Positions 6,801 to 14,617 of a stretch of DNA of 27,880 nucleotides are shown here, in pieces. The notes below the pieces were generated by a model. That model saw only the letters and a list, made by a program, of their open reading frames with translations, was not told where the DNA came from and made no database searches. Numbering within the stretch: the first letter of the stretch is position 1; the number at the start of each line of letters is the position of its first letter. A program made the position numbers and the translations under genes. This DNA comes from JAHJGG01 sp041658785 (GTDB lineage Bacteria > Patescibacteriota > Patescibacteriia > Magasanikbacterales > UBA922), in assembly GCA_041658785.1 (NCBI GenBank), contig JBAZZL010000013.1:1-27880 (forward strand), given 5' to 3'.

Positions 6801-9800
6801 ATTGTGATTGTTTCCTCAACTGCTAATCTGATTGTTAGCAGTGATTATAGAGTTAAAGTACTAGGCGGTTTATCATCTGCCAAGGGTATACCGATGGGCA
6901 ATCCCGTCGGCGGTTATGCCACCAACGCGATGTATCGATCGGATTTCCAAACTGGCACCGGAGCCGACTCCACTGCTCCGACTGTCGCCGGCACTATTCC
7001 GGCGGCATCAGCTACAGCTGTTTCCACTATTAGGCCGATTGTGATCAATTTTTCCGAAACAATGAACCCCGCCACTATTACGGAAAATTCTGTTTCTTTG
7101 AAAATTGGTTCCACCGCGGTAGCGGGCAATTTGACGTATGATCCAAACAATCGCACCGCCACTTTTGTCCCGTCATACGCTCTAACTGCCACCAGCACTT
7201 ATACTATAAATGTAACAACTGATGTTCAAGATTTGGCAGGCCGGGCTTTGGCTGCGGCCTTGCTCCGCACTTTCACGACTGGTAGCGCTGATACTTCTTC
7301 GCCAAGCGTGGTTTCCGCTCAAGCCAGTGATTTTTCCATGAAAATAGTTTATTCCCAGCCAATGTTGAGTGTAACAGCCAGCGATGGGAATTATGCCGCC
7401 AGTGTTTTGAATCCGGCGCGCTATCTCGTGCGCATGGTAAGCAGCGCCGGCGCTGTTACCGAATCTCATGCCCTGCCTTTAGGCGCTACCCTGTCTTATG
7501 ATCCATCCTCGCGTTCAGTGTCCATCAGCGGTTTTACGCCTTCATATTTTACTAATGTGGTAACCGTGGGTTCCACTCTGCTTAATATAGTGGTGAGCAG
7601 TACAGTAAAAGATATCGGTTTCAATACATTAGCGACGGGCGGTAATGCCGCGACCACTACGGCGCAATCCAGCGCCAAAACCGGCGGCTTTGGCGGCGGC
7701 ATGGGTATGGGTCCGATGATGGGTGCCGACGGCAATATTATGCAAGGCGGCATGATGGGTGGGCCTCCTCCAATGGTCGGCACTTTCCTTGATTCAGGCA
7801 TTGGTTTTGCTCCGGGTGTCAAGGTTTATCCATTTAACAAAATGGCCGGTGTTAGCACCATTTATGGCGTGGAGGCGCCGATCTCTTACCAAGTTCCCAA
7901 TGCCGGATTTATTGATATTACTTTTCCGGAAGGCACGGATGTGAGCAATGCTAAAAAAGATACCAACAGTCCGCCTAACAGCGACTTGAACGGTCCGGGT
8001 CCGGGCACGGTTGTTTTTGGTACTGCCGAAGGCACGCTACCTAACGGATTTGCGACTGGCGGCCAGTCAGCTGATGGCGTAATCGTTAATGCCACCACGC
8101 GCGTAGTCAGAGTAATTTTGGGCGCGGTAGCCACTCGCCGCGGTACGGCGAATTTAACGAGCGGAGACGGGGATCAGCATGATTATCTGCGTCTTGATAT
8201 CGCTCAAATTACCAATTCTACCATTTCTTCAGGCATTGATACCTCGGGCAACAGCGCCACAGTGGAAACAAAGAAAACCGACGGCACTTTACTGGAGAGT
8301 TTATCATCAGGTTCATTCTTTACCACCGCGGCCGGCGACTTTACTGTTCGCGGCGTGGTGACCACTACCGCCTCCGGCATCAATGGCGCGAATGTGTTTT
8401 TGATGTCGCCAATGACCGGCCCCATGACCAGCTCATCAGCTAGCAGCCGTTATGGCGGGAATAATGGCGAATTCATGTTCCAGAATTTGAGCGCCGGCAC
8501 TTACATGCTTGGCGTTGAGCAGTATTTCAAAGCCGGCGGAACAAGTTATACTGCCAGCTTTCCGATGCCGATAAATGTCAATGCCACAGATTGTCCGTCA
8601 AATATTTGCACGCGAAATATTTCTGTAACCGACGCTTCCACCGGCGCGGCGGTAACTCTGAATATCAGCGGAACGTTCAGTAATAATACGATTGATATCT
8701 TTGCCGGCGGGCCCGGATCGTTCCGCAAAGCGACATCAACTTTAAACGGCATTTTAACGAATGACACTTCCAATAGCATTAAATTAAATAGCAATGGGAT
8801 TTGGATGGTTGGCTTTGGTCCGCAGATGTCAACCGAGATATTTGGCAAGAGCGGTCCATCAGCGCCCACCACTTGGATGCCGCCGAAACCGCGAGAAGTT
8901 TTGGTCAGCGGATGCCCGAGCGCCTGTTCAGTTAATCCCAGCACTCTTACCTTCAACATATCTACTGCGGATAAAACAATTAAATTTATAGTTAGAGACG
9001 CGTCCGGCAGCGCGATCGCCAACGCCCATGTGTTTGCTTATTCGCCGAATGGCGGATTTGGCAGTGATACGTCAGCCAATTCAGACGGTACCGGCTCAAT
9101 TACCCTTGCCACCGGAACTTACAAAATTGGCGCGGATGTGTCAGGCATGCCGGGCGGAGCGGAAAAAACGATCAACATTGTCGGATCTAATGTTTATATA
9201 GATGGTTCAAGCACGGCTGTAGCTTTGGCTACAATGGCCACCACGGATTTGATTTTAACTATCAGCAAACCGGCCTATACCATTAGCGGCCGCGTGACTG
9301 ATGGCACCAACGCGACAGCGAACGCGTCAATCAGCGCTTATCGTTCCGATGGTCCGGGCAATGCCAACACCTTTACCAATTCTTCCGGCGACTATACTTT
9401 GTATGTTGGCAGCGGGACCTGGAAAGTGAATGTGTTTACGCCGGATTATGGCAAACTGCCGGAAAAGACAATTTCGGTCACTAGCGCGTCAGTCAGCGGA
9501 CAAAATTTTGAACCTAATACCGCCTCAACCAATTACGCGACTTTTACCAAGAGCGTGGCAGTTGACGCGGACGCGGATGGAGTTTTGGACAGCGGCGAAG
9601 GAGTAAGCAACGCGCAGGTTATTATCCAAGGCACAACCAGCGCGGGCGACGCTTATTTCAATTCTGGAATGACCGATACCAATGGCAGTTCCACCTTAAA
9701 ACTTCCGCCGGGCAATTTTACCATGAAAGTTTGGTCCCCAACTTACGGCGAGATGTCGTCTTCCACGCAAAGCCTGGTGGTTAATAGCGCTGGCGCAGTC

Positions 9801-12758
9801 ACCACCGCGCCGTATGATGTCTTAGCTCCGAAGAGCGGCACGGTTACAGTAAATATCTTAGACGCGAATGGCGCGCCAACTACCACAGTTGACGCGGTGA
9901 TTGATTTTCAGCAGATTGGCGGCAAGATTCAAAAAACTGAATCATTTAGCAACACACCTTCCACTACTGTTTCATTACCCCAATTTGATGTGGCCAACGC
10001 TTTAAACGCGGTTACCAGCACCAATCCGGCTAACATGTATTTATTGGAAATCAGTATTCCGGGCATTTCTCAAAGCGCTCTGAATGTTTACGGCGATAAT
10101 AACACCGTGTTGGCCACTTCCACGGCCGCGAGTGGTTTTTGGAAAGTGGAAGTGGATGGAAACACGGAAACAATAAACGTAAAATTGCCTGACTTGAAAT
10201 TTGTTAATGGCGCAGTTAAAGACGCTGATGGAACAGCTCTAACTAGCGCCACAGTGCATCTGGAAAATACTTCAACCGGTGAAACAGTTGAAACGCAAAC
10301 TGATTCCAGCGGAAATTACAGCGCCAAAGTTTCCAGCGGCACTTATTTAGTAAAGGCGGACAAAGATGGATATATTGACACTGCTTCCACCGTAATCATC
10401 AACGCCAATGGCACAGTCAACGCGACTACTACCGCCGCGACCTATACTATTACCGGCACGATTCAAACCAGCGGCACCGCGGTAAGCGGAGCGACGGTGC
10501 GGGCGGAAAGATTGGGCGGCGGTATTGCCACGGCTAATACCGGCACTAATGGCGCTTATACTATATATGTGATTGGCGGCGACTGGAAAGTGTCTGCCTC
10601 TGCTGATGGCTATTCAGAAAAGTCATATACTACTGTGGTGAACGTTGGCGCGGCAGGAGCCAGCGGCATAAATATAAATATTACCGCGACTAATTCTACT
10701 TTGGCTGGTTCCGCATCAATGTCCTTGACCCCGCAAAGCGGCGCTTCATTTAGCGATAGCGCCGCTAATTTAAGCATTAGCGCCCCGGAAGCCGCTTTGG
10801 GCAGCAGCGCCAATACTTATTCTTTGAGTGAAAAAGAAACATCAAATGTTGTCGGCGGAGGGTCGGGCGCGCCGATCGGAAATGAAGCCAAGACTATAAC
10901 CAGTTATGATAATGATGGCGGCGCGGTTACTTTGCTTAACAAGGATGTAGCGGTCTCGGCTTCTTACAGCAACGCGGAATTAACGACTTCTCTTGGTACG
11001 CTTACCGTCGCCGCATTGCAGAAAATAAAGATGGGCAGCTGGGATAGCACAGCAGACAATTGGCAGAATTTACCGACGACTATTGCCTATAAAAATTCCA
11101 GCGGCAATTTCATTGAACCATCAACCAGCGCTTCCACAGTCGCCTTTACTGGCCAGACTGGACACTTCTCTGTTTTCAATCCGATTGTTCCGTCCGATGG
11201 CTTGGCGCCTTCTGCCCCGACTGGCATAACAGCGACAGCAGGCAATGCTACGGTTGCTATCACTTGGACTGCCCCAACGACTAATGCTGACGCAAGCGTC
11301 TTGGCTGATCTGCTTGGCTATGAAATTTATCGTTCTACCAGCGCTGGCGGAACATACACCCAGTTAAACAGCTCAGATCTTACCAGCACTAGTTATACTG
11401 ATTCATCGGCAGTTAATGGCACAACTTATTATTATAAAGTGACAGCGGCTGATACTGGCGGTTTGGAATCAGCCATGTCATCTGCTTCCAGCGGAGTTAC
11501 TCCGGCAGCGCCGCCCACTAGCAACGAAGGCGGGGGCGCAGGGACTGCTGTTACACTGCCTGTTTTAGGGGCCAATTCAGTGGTAATTAATAATAATGAT
11601 GGATCAACTGTTTCTCGCAGTGTAATTCTGACATTTAATGTTACTAATGCGACTCAGATGGTTATTTCCAATGACAGCAGTTTTGCCGGCGCTTCTTATA
11701 TCCCTTACACAGTTACATCCACTTGGACATTGACACCAGGAAATGGCGCCAAGACCGTATATGTGAAATTTCTTTCAGCCACCGGCGGCACAAGCTTATT
11801 AACTTCTGACTTTATTAATTTAACCGGCCAAGACACTGCTCAAAAACAGGAAGAAGCGAAGAAAGAAACGAAGGTTGAAGCTAAGGCCGGAGGGTGTTCC
11901 CTTACCGCAGGCATGGCGTATAAGAGTTCTGATTCTTCAGCTATTTATTACATTACTGAAGAATGCAAGAAGCGGCCATTTCTCAATCCCAAGGTTTTCT
12001 TCACCTATTTCACCGCATGGAAAAACGTGTTGGTTGCCGTCAAGTCGGATCTGCAAGCCATACCAAATGATAATCTCGGCTTTATGCCTTGGGGACCGAA
12101 ATATGATCCGAAGTACGGCGCATTGGTAAAGATCGTCAGTGATCCAAAAGTCTATTTGTTATTGGGAACGGAGAAGTATTGGATTACCTCTGAAGCGGTT
12201 TTTAATGCCCTTAAATACAGTTGGAATTGGATTGAGGATATTGACACTACACTCTTGGACAAATACACCATTGGTTCGGAAATTAACTTCACCAATCATC
12301 ACCCAAACTATACTTTGATTAAGTACAAGAATAATGCCAAGGTGTATCGTTTGGAACCAAATCCGCAAGATGCGACCAAACAAGTCAGGCGGCATGTGAA
12401 AAACGAGGCGACTTTCAACTCGCTCAATTTCAGGTGGGACAGGATCGTCGCTATTGATGACAGCGAAACATATTCCGACGGAGAAGTTTTGCAATCAAGC
12501 GCGAGCGGCAGCGTGTTGGGAGAAAAAATTACTTCATACAAATTCACCCAATTACTCCAAAAAGGCGATGAAGGCGAAGCGGTAAAACAGCTCCAGCTCA
12601 AACTCAAAACTTTGGGATTCTTCTCCGCGAATATTGAAGCCAATGGAAATTTTGGCCCAGCGACGACCGAAGCAGTAAAGAAATTCCAAGCGGCGAATAG
12701 TATCGCAAGCACTGGCAGTATGGGTCCACTGACTATGGCAAAACTGAATTTGCTGTAA
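3897..12758 (+). CDS. Giant multidomain cell-surface protein with C-terminal peptidoglycan-binding domain
   Basis: The product has 2,953 residues. A long signal peptide (cleavage about AYA-A, residues 48-49) directs export. A lamin-tail-like domain lies at roughly 323-470 (ISEIQAG...EFVEIYN). A carboxypeptidase-regulatory-like module is at about 667-735. Three SbsA/Big_5-like Ig modules follow at about 757-1130. A Met/Gly-rich linker lies at about 1261-1300. At least six further carboxypeptidase-regulatory-like modules occupy about 1480-2260, with repeated GxVxDxxG and DxxGxYxxxVxxGTY patterns. A fibronectin type III domain is at about 2437-2540. A Trp/Tyr-rich segment with two similar halves (YYITEECKKRPF, YWITSEAVFNAL) lies at about 2665-2865. 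A PG_binding_1 domain (LLQKGDEGEAVKQLQ...FGPATTEAVKKFQ) ends the protein. There is no sortase signal or C-terminal membrane segment, so anchoring is probably through peptidoglycan. Likely an adhesin, stalk or S-layer-like protein; the ligand is unknown. Confidence 0.9.
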   Translation: MSMLYQFLRQSMRPRLKVANRLMRAFLIFTTILWSAGISFLIPQTAYAAITATGAFDLIPPGGMMAPASSFDMPLIRFALNASDSETLLSVAVTIANNTGPAVTDNALADHIRELKVWKDSNGNNYFDPQSDSLAGTLAVVKVTTSTSVITTGSNNTLAVTGDPATSFFVTISTDSTWAAPDSILVYMAANGIITSVVSPTVTALNGTKAISAGGGGGWGGFSVSNVAYVNATTVDVTFTDFLDLNTGVATSTLNYSFSGAGASAVTSVTVLPDNKSVRVSASGATLVSTGTSLIAVSADVKSTMGMANANISPTVIYSGVKPLAISEIQAGTASDQFDEFVEIYNLSGGIVPTSSLKLHIINAAGTVDNNVTLTWRNNGAGIPARGFLLIAPASASAAGAADAVYATSTLSIVPNGALYISNSAASSTALLDKVCWGAHPVTANCDGGAASALINNGQSIERKALNDSTPTTLAAGGTHAAQGNGIDTQNNNFDFVARAVPLPQSAASLAEAPNLGSWGGDNNQAPNIQSAPIFTASASSTFNVVARISDDGGAPPAANTQLIFCTDDTNTCQPSSSTPIYGVSIGAGWYKFTPTTTPWNNFKNYFRYYLQAADSVIPAKTRVFTNDPSFDSVTYNTSGTGIQTAALQISKALSVNVSQGNLGTATISGTVNDSSNAGVGGATVWIDGKQFAATTGNDGTFSFTNVGPSGGMQVKVAKDGYVDQSISTFLPPTGLVSLGTMTLYSGNMGQGGDYNMPRVVSSFPMPGMMGFPTQSPSGGAPTMDITFSKAMDTTTIVDTDASNAGSNIYLTEAGSDTKMGGSAAMIPGSTTQARFTPTATLTAGRGYTLFITPGAKDTVGNPVSGNGPGGAYVLMFSTASGMFSAPGAVTGFGTGNSFPPYVVGSQPVPGKVNVSLNSKAFVTFSEAIQNTDANLANVKLYKVTGANTASESESLVAAANSLDASNKIVIVSSTANLIVSSDYRVKVLGGLSSAKGIPMGNPVGGYATNAMYRSDFQTGTGADSTAPTVAGTIPAASATAVSTIRPIVINFSETMNPATITENSVSLKIGSTAVAGNLTYDPNNRTATFVPSYALTATSTYTINVTTDVQDLAGRALAAALLRTFTTGSADTSSPSVVSAQASDFSMKIVYSQPMLSVTASDGNYAASVLNPARYLVRMVSSAGAVTESHALPLGATLSYDPSSRSVSISGFTPSYFTNVVTVGSTLLNIVVSSTVKDIGFNTLATGGNAATTTAQSSAKTGGFGGGMGMGPMMGADGNIMQGGMMGGPPPMVGTFLDSGIGFAPGVKVYPFNKMAGVSTIYGVEAPISYQVPNAGFIDITFPEGTDVSNAKKDTNSPPNSDLNGPGPGTVVFGTAEGTLPNGFATGGQSADGVIVNATTRVVRVILGAVATRRGTANLTSGDGDQHDYLRLDIAQITNSTISSGIDTSGNSATVETKKTDGTLLESLSSGSFFTTAAGDFTVRGVVTTTASGINGANVFLMSPMTGPMTSSSASSRYGGNNGEFMFQNLSAGTYMLGVEQYFKAGGTSYTASFPMPINVNATDCPSNICTRNISVTDASTGAAVTLNISGTFSNNTIDIFAGGPGSFRKATSTLNGILTNDTSNSIKLNSNGIWMVGFGPQMSTEIFGKSGPSAPTTWMPPKPREVLVSGCPSACSVNPSTLTFNISTADKTIKFIVRDASGSAIANAHVFAYSPNGGFGSDTSANSDGTGSITLATGTYKIGADVSGMPGGAEKTINIVGSNVYIDGSSTAVALATMATTDLILTISKPAYTISGRVTDGTNATANASISAYRSDGPGNANTFTNSSGDYTLYVGSGTWKVNVFTPDYGKLPEKTISVTSASVSGQNFEPNTASTNYATFTKSVAVDADADGVLDSGEGVSNAQVIIQGTTSAGDAYFNSGMTDTNGSSTLKLPPGNFTMKVWSPTYGEMSSSTQSLVVNSAGAVTTAPYDVLAPKSGTVTVNILDANGAPTTTVDAVIDFQQIGGKIQKTESFSNTPSTTVSLPQFDVANALNAVTSTNPANMYLLEISIPGISQSALNVYGDNNTVLATSTAASGFWKVEVDGNTETINVKLPDLKFVNGAVKDADGTALTSATVHLENTSTGETVETQTDSSGNYSAKVSSGTYLVKADKDGYIDTASTVIINANGTVNATTTAATYTITGTIQTSGTAVSGATVRAERLGGGIATANTGTNGAYTIYVIGGDWKVSASADGYSEKSYTTVVNVGAAGASGININITATNSTLAGSASMSLTPQSGASFSDSAANLSISAPEAALGSSANTYSLSEKETSNVVGGGSGAPIGNEAKTITSYDNDGGAVTLLNKDVAVSASYSNAELTTSLGTLTVAALQKIKMGSWDSTADNWQNLPTTIAYKNSSGNFIEPSTSASTVAFTGQTGHFSVFNPIVPSDGLAPSAPTGITATAGNATVAITWTAPTTNADASVLADLLGYEIYRSTSAGGTYTQLNSSDLTSTSYTDSSAVNGTTYYYKVTAADTGGLESAMSSASSGVTPAAPPTSNEGGGAGTAVTLPVLGANSVVINNNDGSTVSRSVILTFNVTNATQMVISNDSSFAGASYIPYTVTSTWTLTPGNGAKTVYVKFLSATGGTSLLTSDFINLTGQDTAQKQEEAKKETKVEAKAGGCSLTAGMAYKSSDSSAIYYITEECKKRPFLNPKVFFTYFTAWKNVLVAVKSDLQAIPNDNLGFMPWGPKYDPKYGALVKIVSDPKVYLLLGTEKYWITSEAVFNALKYSWNWIEDIDTTLLDKYTIGSEINFTNHHPNYTLIKYKNNAKVYRLEPNPQDATKQVRRHVKNEATFNSLNFRWDRIVAIDDSETYSDGEVLQSSASGSVLGEKITSYKFTQLLQKGDEGEAVKQLQLKLKTLGFFSANIEANGNFGPATTEAVKKFQAANSIASTGSMGPLTMAKLNLL

Positions 12759-12793
12759 GATTGCGATTCAGATTTGATACGATTTAGAAACTA

Positions 12794-12838
12794 CCCCTTC
12801 TTTGCGTGGTTGGCAAAGAAGGGGTTTTGATTTTTGTG
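12794..12838 (+). terminator. Rho-independent terminator after the giant gene
   Basis: CCCCTTCTTTG (12794-12804) and CAAAGAAGGGG (12814-12824) make a perfect 11-bp stem with a 9-nt loop, followed by TTTTGATTTTTG. It begins 36 bp after the stop codon. Confidence 0.92.
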
Positions 12839-12848
12839 TTTTTTTGTC

Positions 12849-12877
12849 TTGTGCTAGAAACAAAAATAAGATATAAT
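12849..12877 (+). promoter_or_regulatory. Putative promoter upstream of gap
   Basis: TTGTGC (12849-12854) and a perfect TATAAT (12872-12877) are 17 bp apart, just after the preceding terminator. A transcript from here would carry a leader of about 300 nt that includes the family 2 repeat. A second TATAAT at 13179-13184 ends only 7 bp before the gap ATG and could give a leaderless message, but its -35 is poor. Confidence 0.6.
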
Positions 12878-12937
12878 TAGGGATGACAATACAGTAAACA
12901 GGATCATGCGCAATATAGGGTATTCCTCCCTCTCCGC

Positions 12938-13076
12938 GGTGATCCGACAACCCTATCCCCAACCCCTTTCCCTTATGAAGGGAAAGGGGCTAACGATTGG
13001 ATTTAAGTTGACCTTGCTTATCTGGTTCTCCTCCCCTCATAAGGGGAGGAGACAGAGGTAGGGTTGACGGACTACC
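12938..13076. mobile_element. 139-bp inverted-repeat element, family 2 (copy 2)
   Basis: It begins GGTGATCCGACAACCCTA and ends TAGGGTTGACGGACTACC. It contains the same two hairpins as the core at 3277-3480: CCCTTTCCCTTATGAAGGG on the left, and CTCCCCTCATAAGGGGAG followed by GAGACAGAGG on the right. It is in the same orientation as copy 1 and is shorter, lacking the central 60 or so bases. The two copies bracket the giant surface-protein gene. Confidence 0.75.
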
Positions 13077-13191
13077 AATAAAGAAAATGAGCCGCGTCGC
13101 GTATATTTTATCTCTCATCAGTTCACCGTTTGACCCAAGGTAGCCATAAATTGCGTATGAGCCAGTAAACACATAATTTATAATAAAAAAT

Positions 13192-14214
13192 ATGATAAAG
13201 ATCGCCATCAACGGTTTTGGCCGCATCGGCCGTCATAGTTTCAAAGTCGCGTGGACAAAAAAGAACTTGCAGATTGTCGCGGTGAACGACATCGCCGAGA
13301 GCCGGGTGCTCGCGCATCTCCTAAAATACGACACAGCGTATCCTGATTTCGCGCCGAGAGTGTCGCATGATGAAAAGCATTTGATCGTGGGAAATAAAAA
13401 AATTCCCGTGTTCGCGGAAAAAGATCCGTCGTTTTTGCCGTGGAAAAAATTAAAAGTTGACGTAGTTTTGGAGTGCACCGGAAAATTCACCAAAAAAGAA
13501 GGAGCAGAGCTTCATCTCAAAGCGGGCGCGAAAAAGGTGGTGATTTCAGCGCCGAGCAAGGGCGGCGCGCCAACTTTTGTGATTGGCGTCAACGAGAAAA
13601 AGTACCAGGGCGAAACGATTATCTCCAACGCTTCGTGCACAACCAACTGCGTCGCGCCGGTGATGAAAGCGCTGGAAGATGTTTTTGGAGTGCGCAAAGC
13701 CTTGCTTACTACTATTCATTCATACACGGCCACCCAACCTTTGCAGGACGGTCCGGCCAAAGATCTGCGCGAGGCCCGAGCCGCGGCTCAAAACATGGTG
13801 CCGACAACTACCGGCGCGGCAGTCGCGACCGCGCTTACCATTCCTGAACTCGCGGGCAAGTTTGACGGGCTATCGGTGCGCGTGCCGACGATTACGGTTT
13901 CTTTGTCCGACATTACTGTTCTGCTCAAAAAAAAAGTGACGAAAGACGAGGTGAACGCGGCCTTTACCAAAGCCAGCCAAGGGTCAATGAAAGGGATACT
14001 AGGCGTTACATCAGAACCGCTAGTTTCTTCAGATTTTATCGGCGACGCGCGGTCGGCGATTGTTGATCTGTCTTTGACTTATGTGGTAGACGGCGATCTA
14101 GTGAAAGTAATTGCTTGGTATGATAATGAATGGGGTTACGCGAATCGGCTGGTGGAGATGGCGGAGATTGTTTGCGGTCACACTGTCATTCCGAACGGAG
14201 CGAAGCGGAGTTGA
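13192..14214 (+). CDS. gap: Type I glyceraldehyde-3-phosphate dehydrogenase
   Basis: It catalyses NAD(P)-dependent phosphorylating oxidation of glyceraldehyde-3-phosphate. The Rossmann motif is INGFGRIGR at the N-terminus, with the usual VAVNDI after it. The catalytic Cys149 sits in NASCTTNC and the catalytic His176 in TTIHSYTATQ. The C-terminal region keeps AWYDNEWGYANRLVEMAEIV. The final residues (TVIPNGAKRS) and the TGA stop are not native: they read into the left arm of the repeat element that begins at 14184. Length (340) is close to normal because the arm replaces the natural tail. No Shine-Dalgarno is seen before the ATG. gap is the first gene of the gap-pgk-SIMPL-eno group. Confidence 0.96.
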   Translation: MIKIAINGFGRIGRHSFKVAWTKKNLQIVAVNDIAESRVLAHLLKYDTAYPDFAPRVSHDEKHLIVGNKKIPVFAEKDPSFLPWKKLKVDVVLECTGKFTKKEGAELHLKAGAKKVVISAPSKGGAPTFVIGVNEKKYQGETIISNASCTTNCVAPVMKALEDVFGVRKALLTTIHSYTATQPLQDGPAKDLREARAAAQNMVPTTTGAAVATALTIPELAGKFDGLSVRVPTITVSLSDITVLLKKKVTKDEVNAAFTKASQGSMKGILGVTSEPLVSSDFIGDARSAIVDLSLTYVVDGDLVKVIAWYDNEWGYANRLVEMAEIVCGHTVIPNGAKRS

Positions 14215-14595
14215 GGAATCCCTTAACGAGTGAATATGTAGCAACGCCTGTATTACGTCTACATCATGGCCAGCCCAACTGGCACACTCTACATCGGTAT
14301 CACTAATAATATCGCCCGAAGAAACTTTGAACACTGATTTAAATTAAACGACGGTTTTACCAAAAAATATGACTGCTCAAAATTAATATACTGGGAAGAA
14401 TACCATGATGTGCGCGAAGCGATTACGAGAGAGAAACAACTGAAAAAATGGTCGAGAAAAAAGAAGCAAGCATTAATTAAACAAAAAAATCCGCATTGGG
14501 AGGATTAGGGAAGTTTGCTTGTTAACATGCGTTAAGGGATTCCTCGGCTACGTTCATCCCGATGCGAATCGGGATTCACTCCGCTCGGAATGACA
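14184..14595 (+). mobile_element. Repeat element carrying a GIY-YIG nuclease remnant
   Basis: Inverted arms begin TGTCATTCCGA (14184) and end TCGGAATGACA (14595). Both arms carry GAGGAATCCCTTAACG or its complement next to the nuclease remnant. The right arm (14525-14595) is 69/71 identical to 1063-1133. The left arm is shorter, lacking the CCCGATTCGCATCGGG hairpin. The element interrupts the end of gap and separates it from pgk. No target duplication is evident. Confidence 0.75.
14248..14508 (+). pseudogene. GIY-YIG nuclease pseudogene
   Basis: Conceptual translation gives a small GIY-YIG endonuclease of the UPF0213-like type: YYVYIMASPTGTLYIGITNN, then IARRNFEH, a TGA stop (14335-14337), and after it FKLNDGFTKKY, LIYWEEYHDVREAITREKQL, KKWSRKKKQALI and a final TAG. 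The stop most simply derives from an Arg CGA by one transition. The upstream in-frame ATG (14236) is followed immediately by TAG, so there is also no usable start except CTG 14248. Other genes in the window stop at TGA, so recoding is not a credible escape. The family cuts DNA at specific sites. Its position between repeat arms suggests it once mobilised them. Confidence 0.85.
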
Positions 14596-14617
14596 ATGGC
14601 GCTAAACGTTAATTTAT

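Noticed and set aside
8546..9022. Minus-strand frames of 60-160 codons inside the giant gene
   Set aside because: They are shadows of the repetitive Ala/Thr/Gly-rich coding sequence, with no domain and no signals.
14335..14337. TGA read as Gly (code 25) in the GIY-YIG gene
   Set aside because: rpsB, tsf, gap and other genes here end at TGA, and Gly is not expected at this position of the family.
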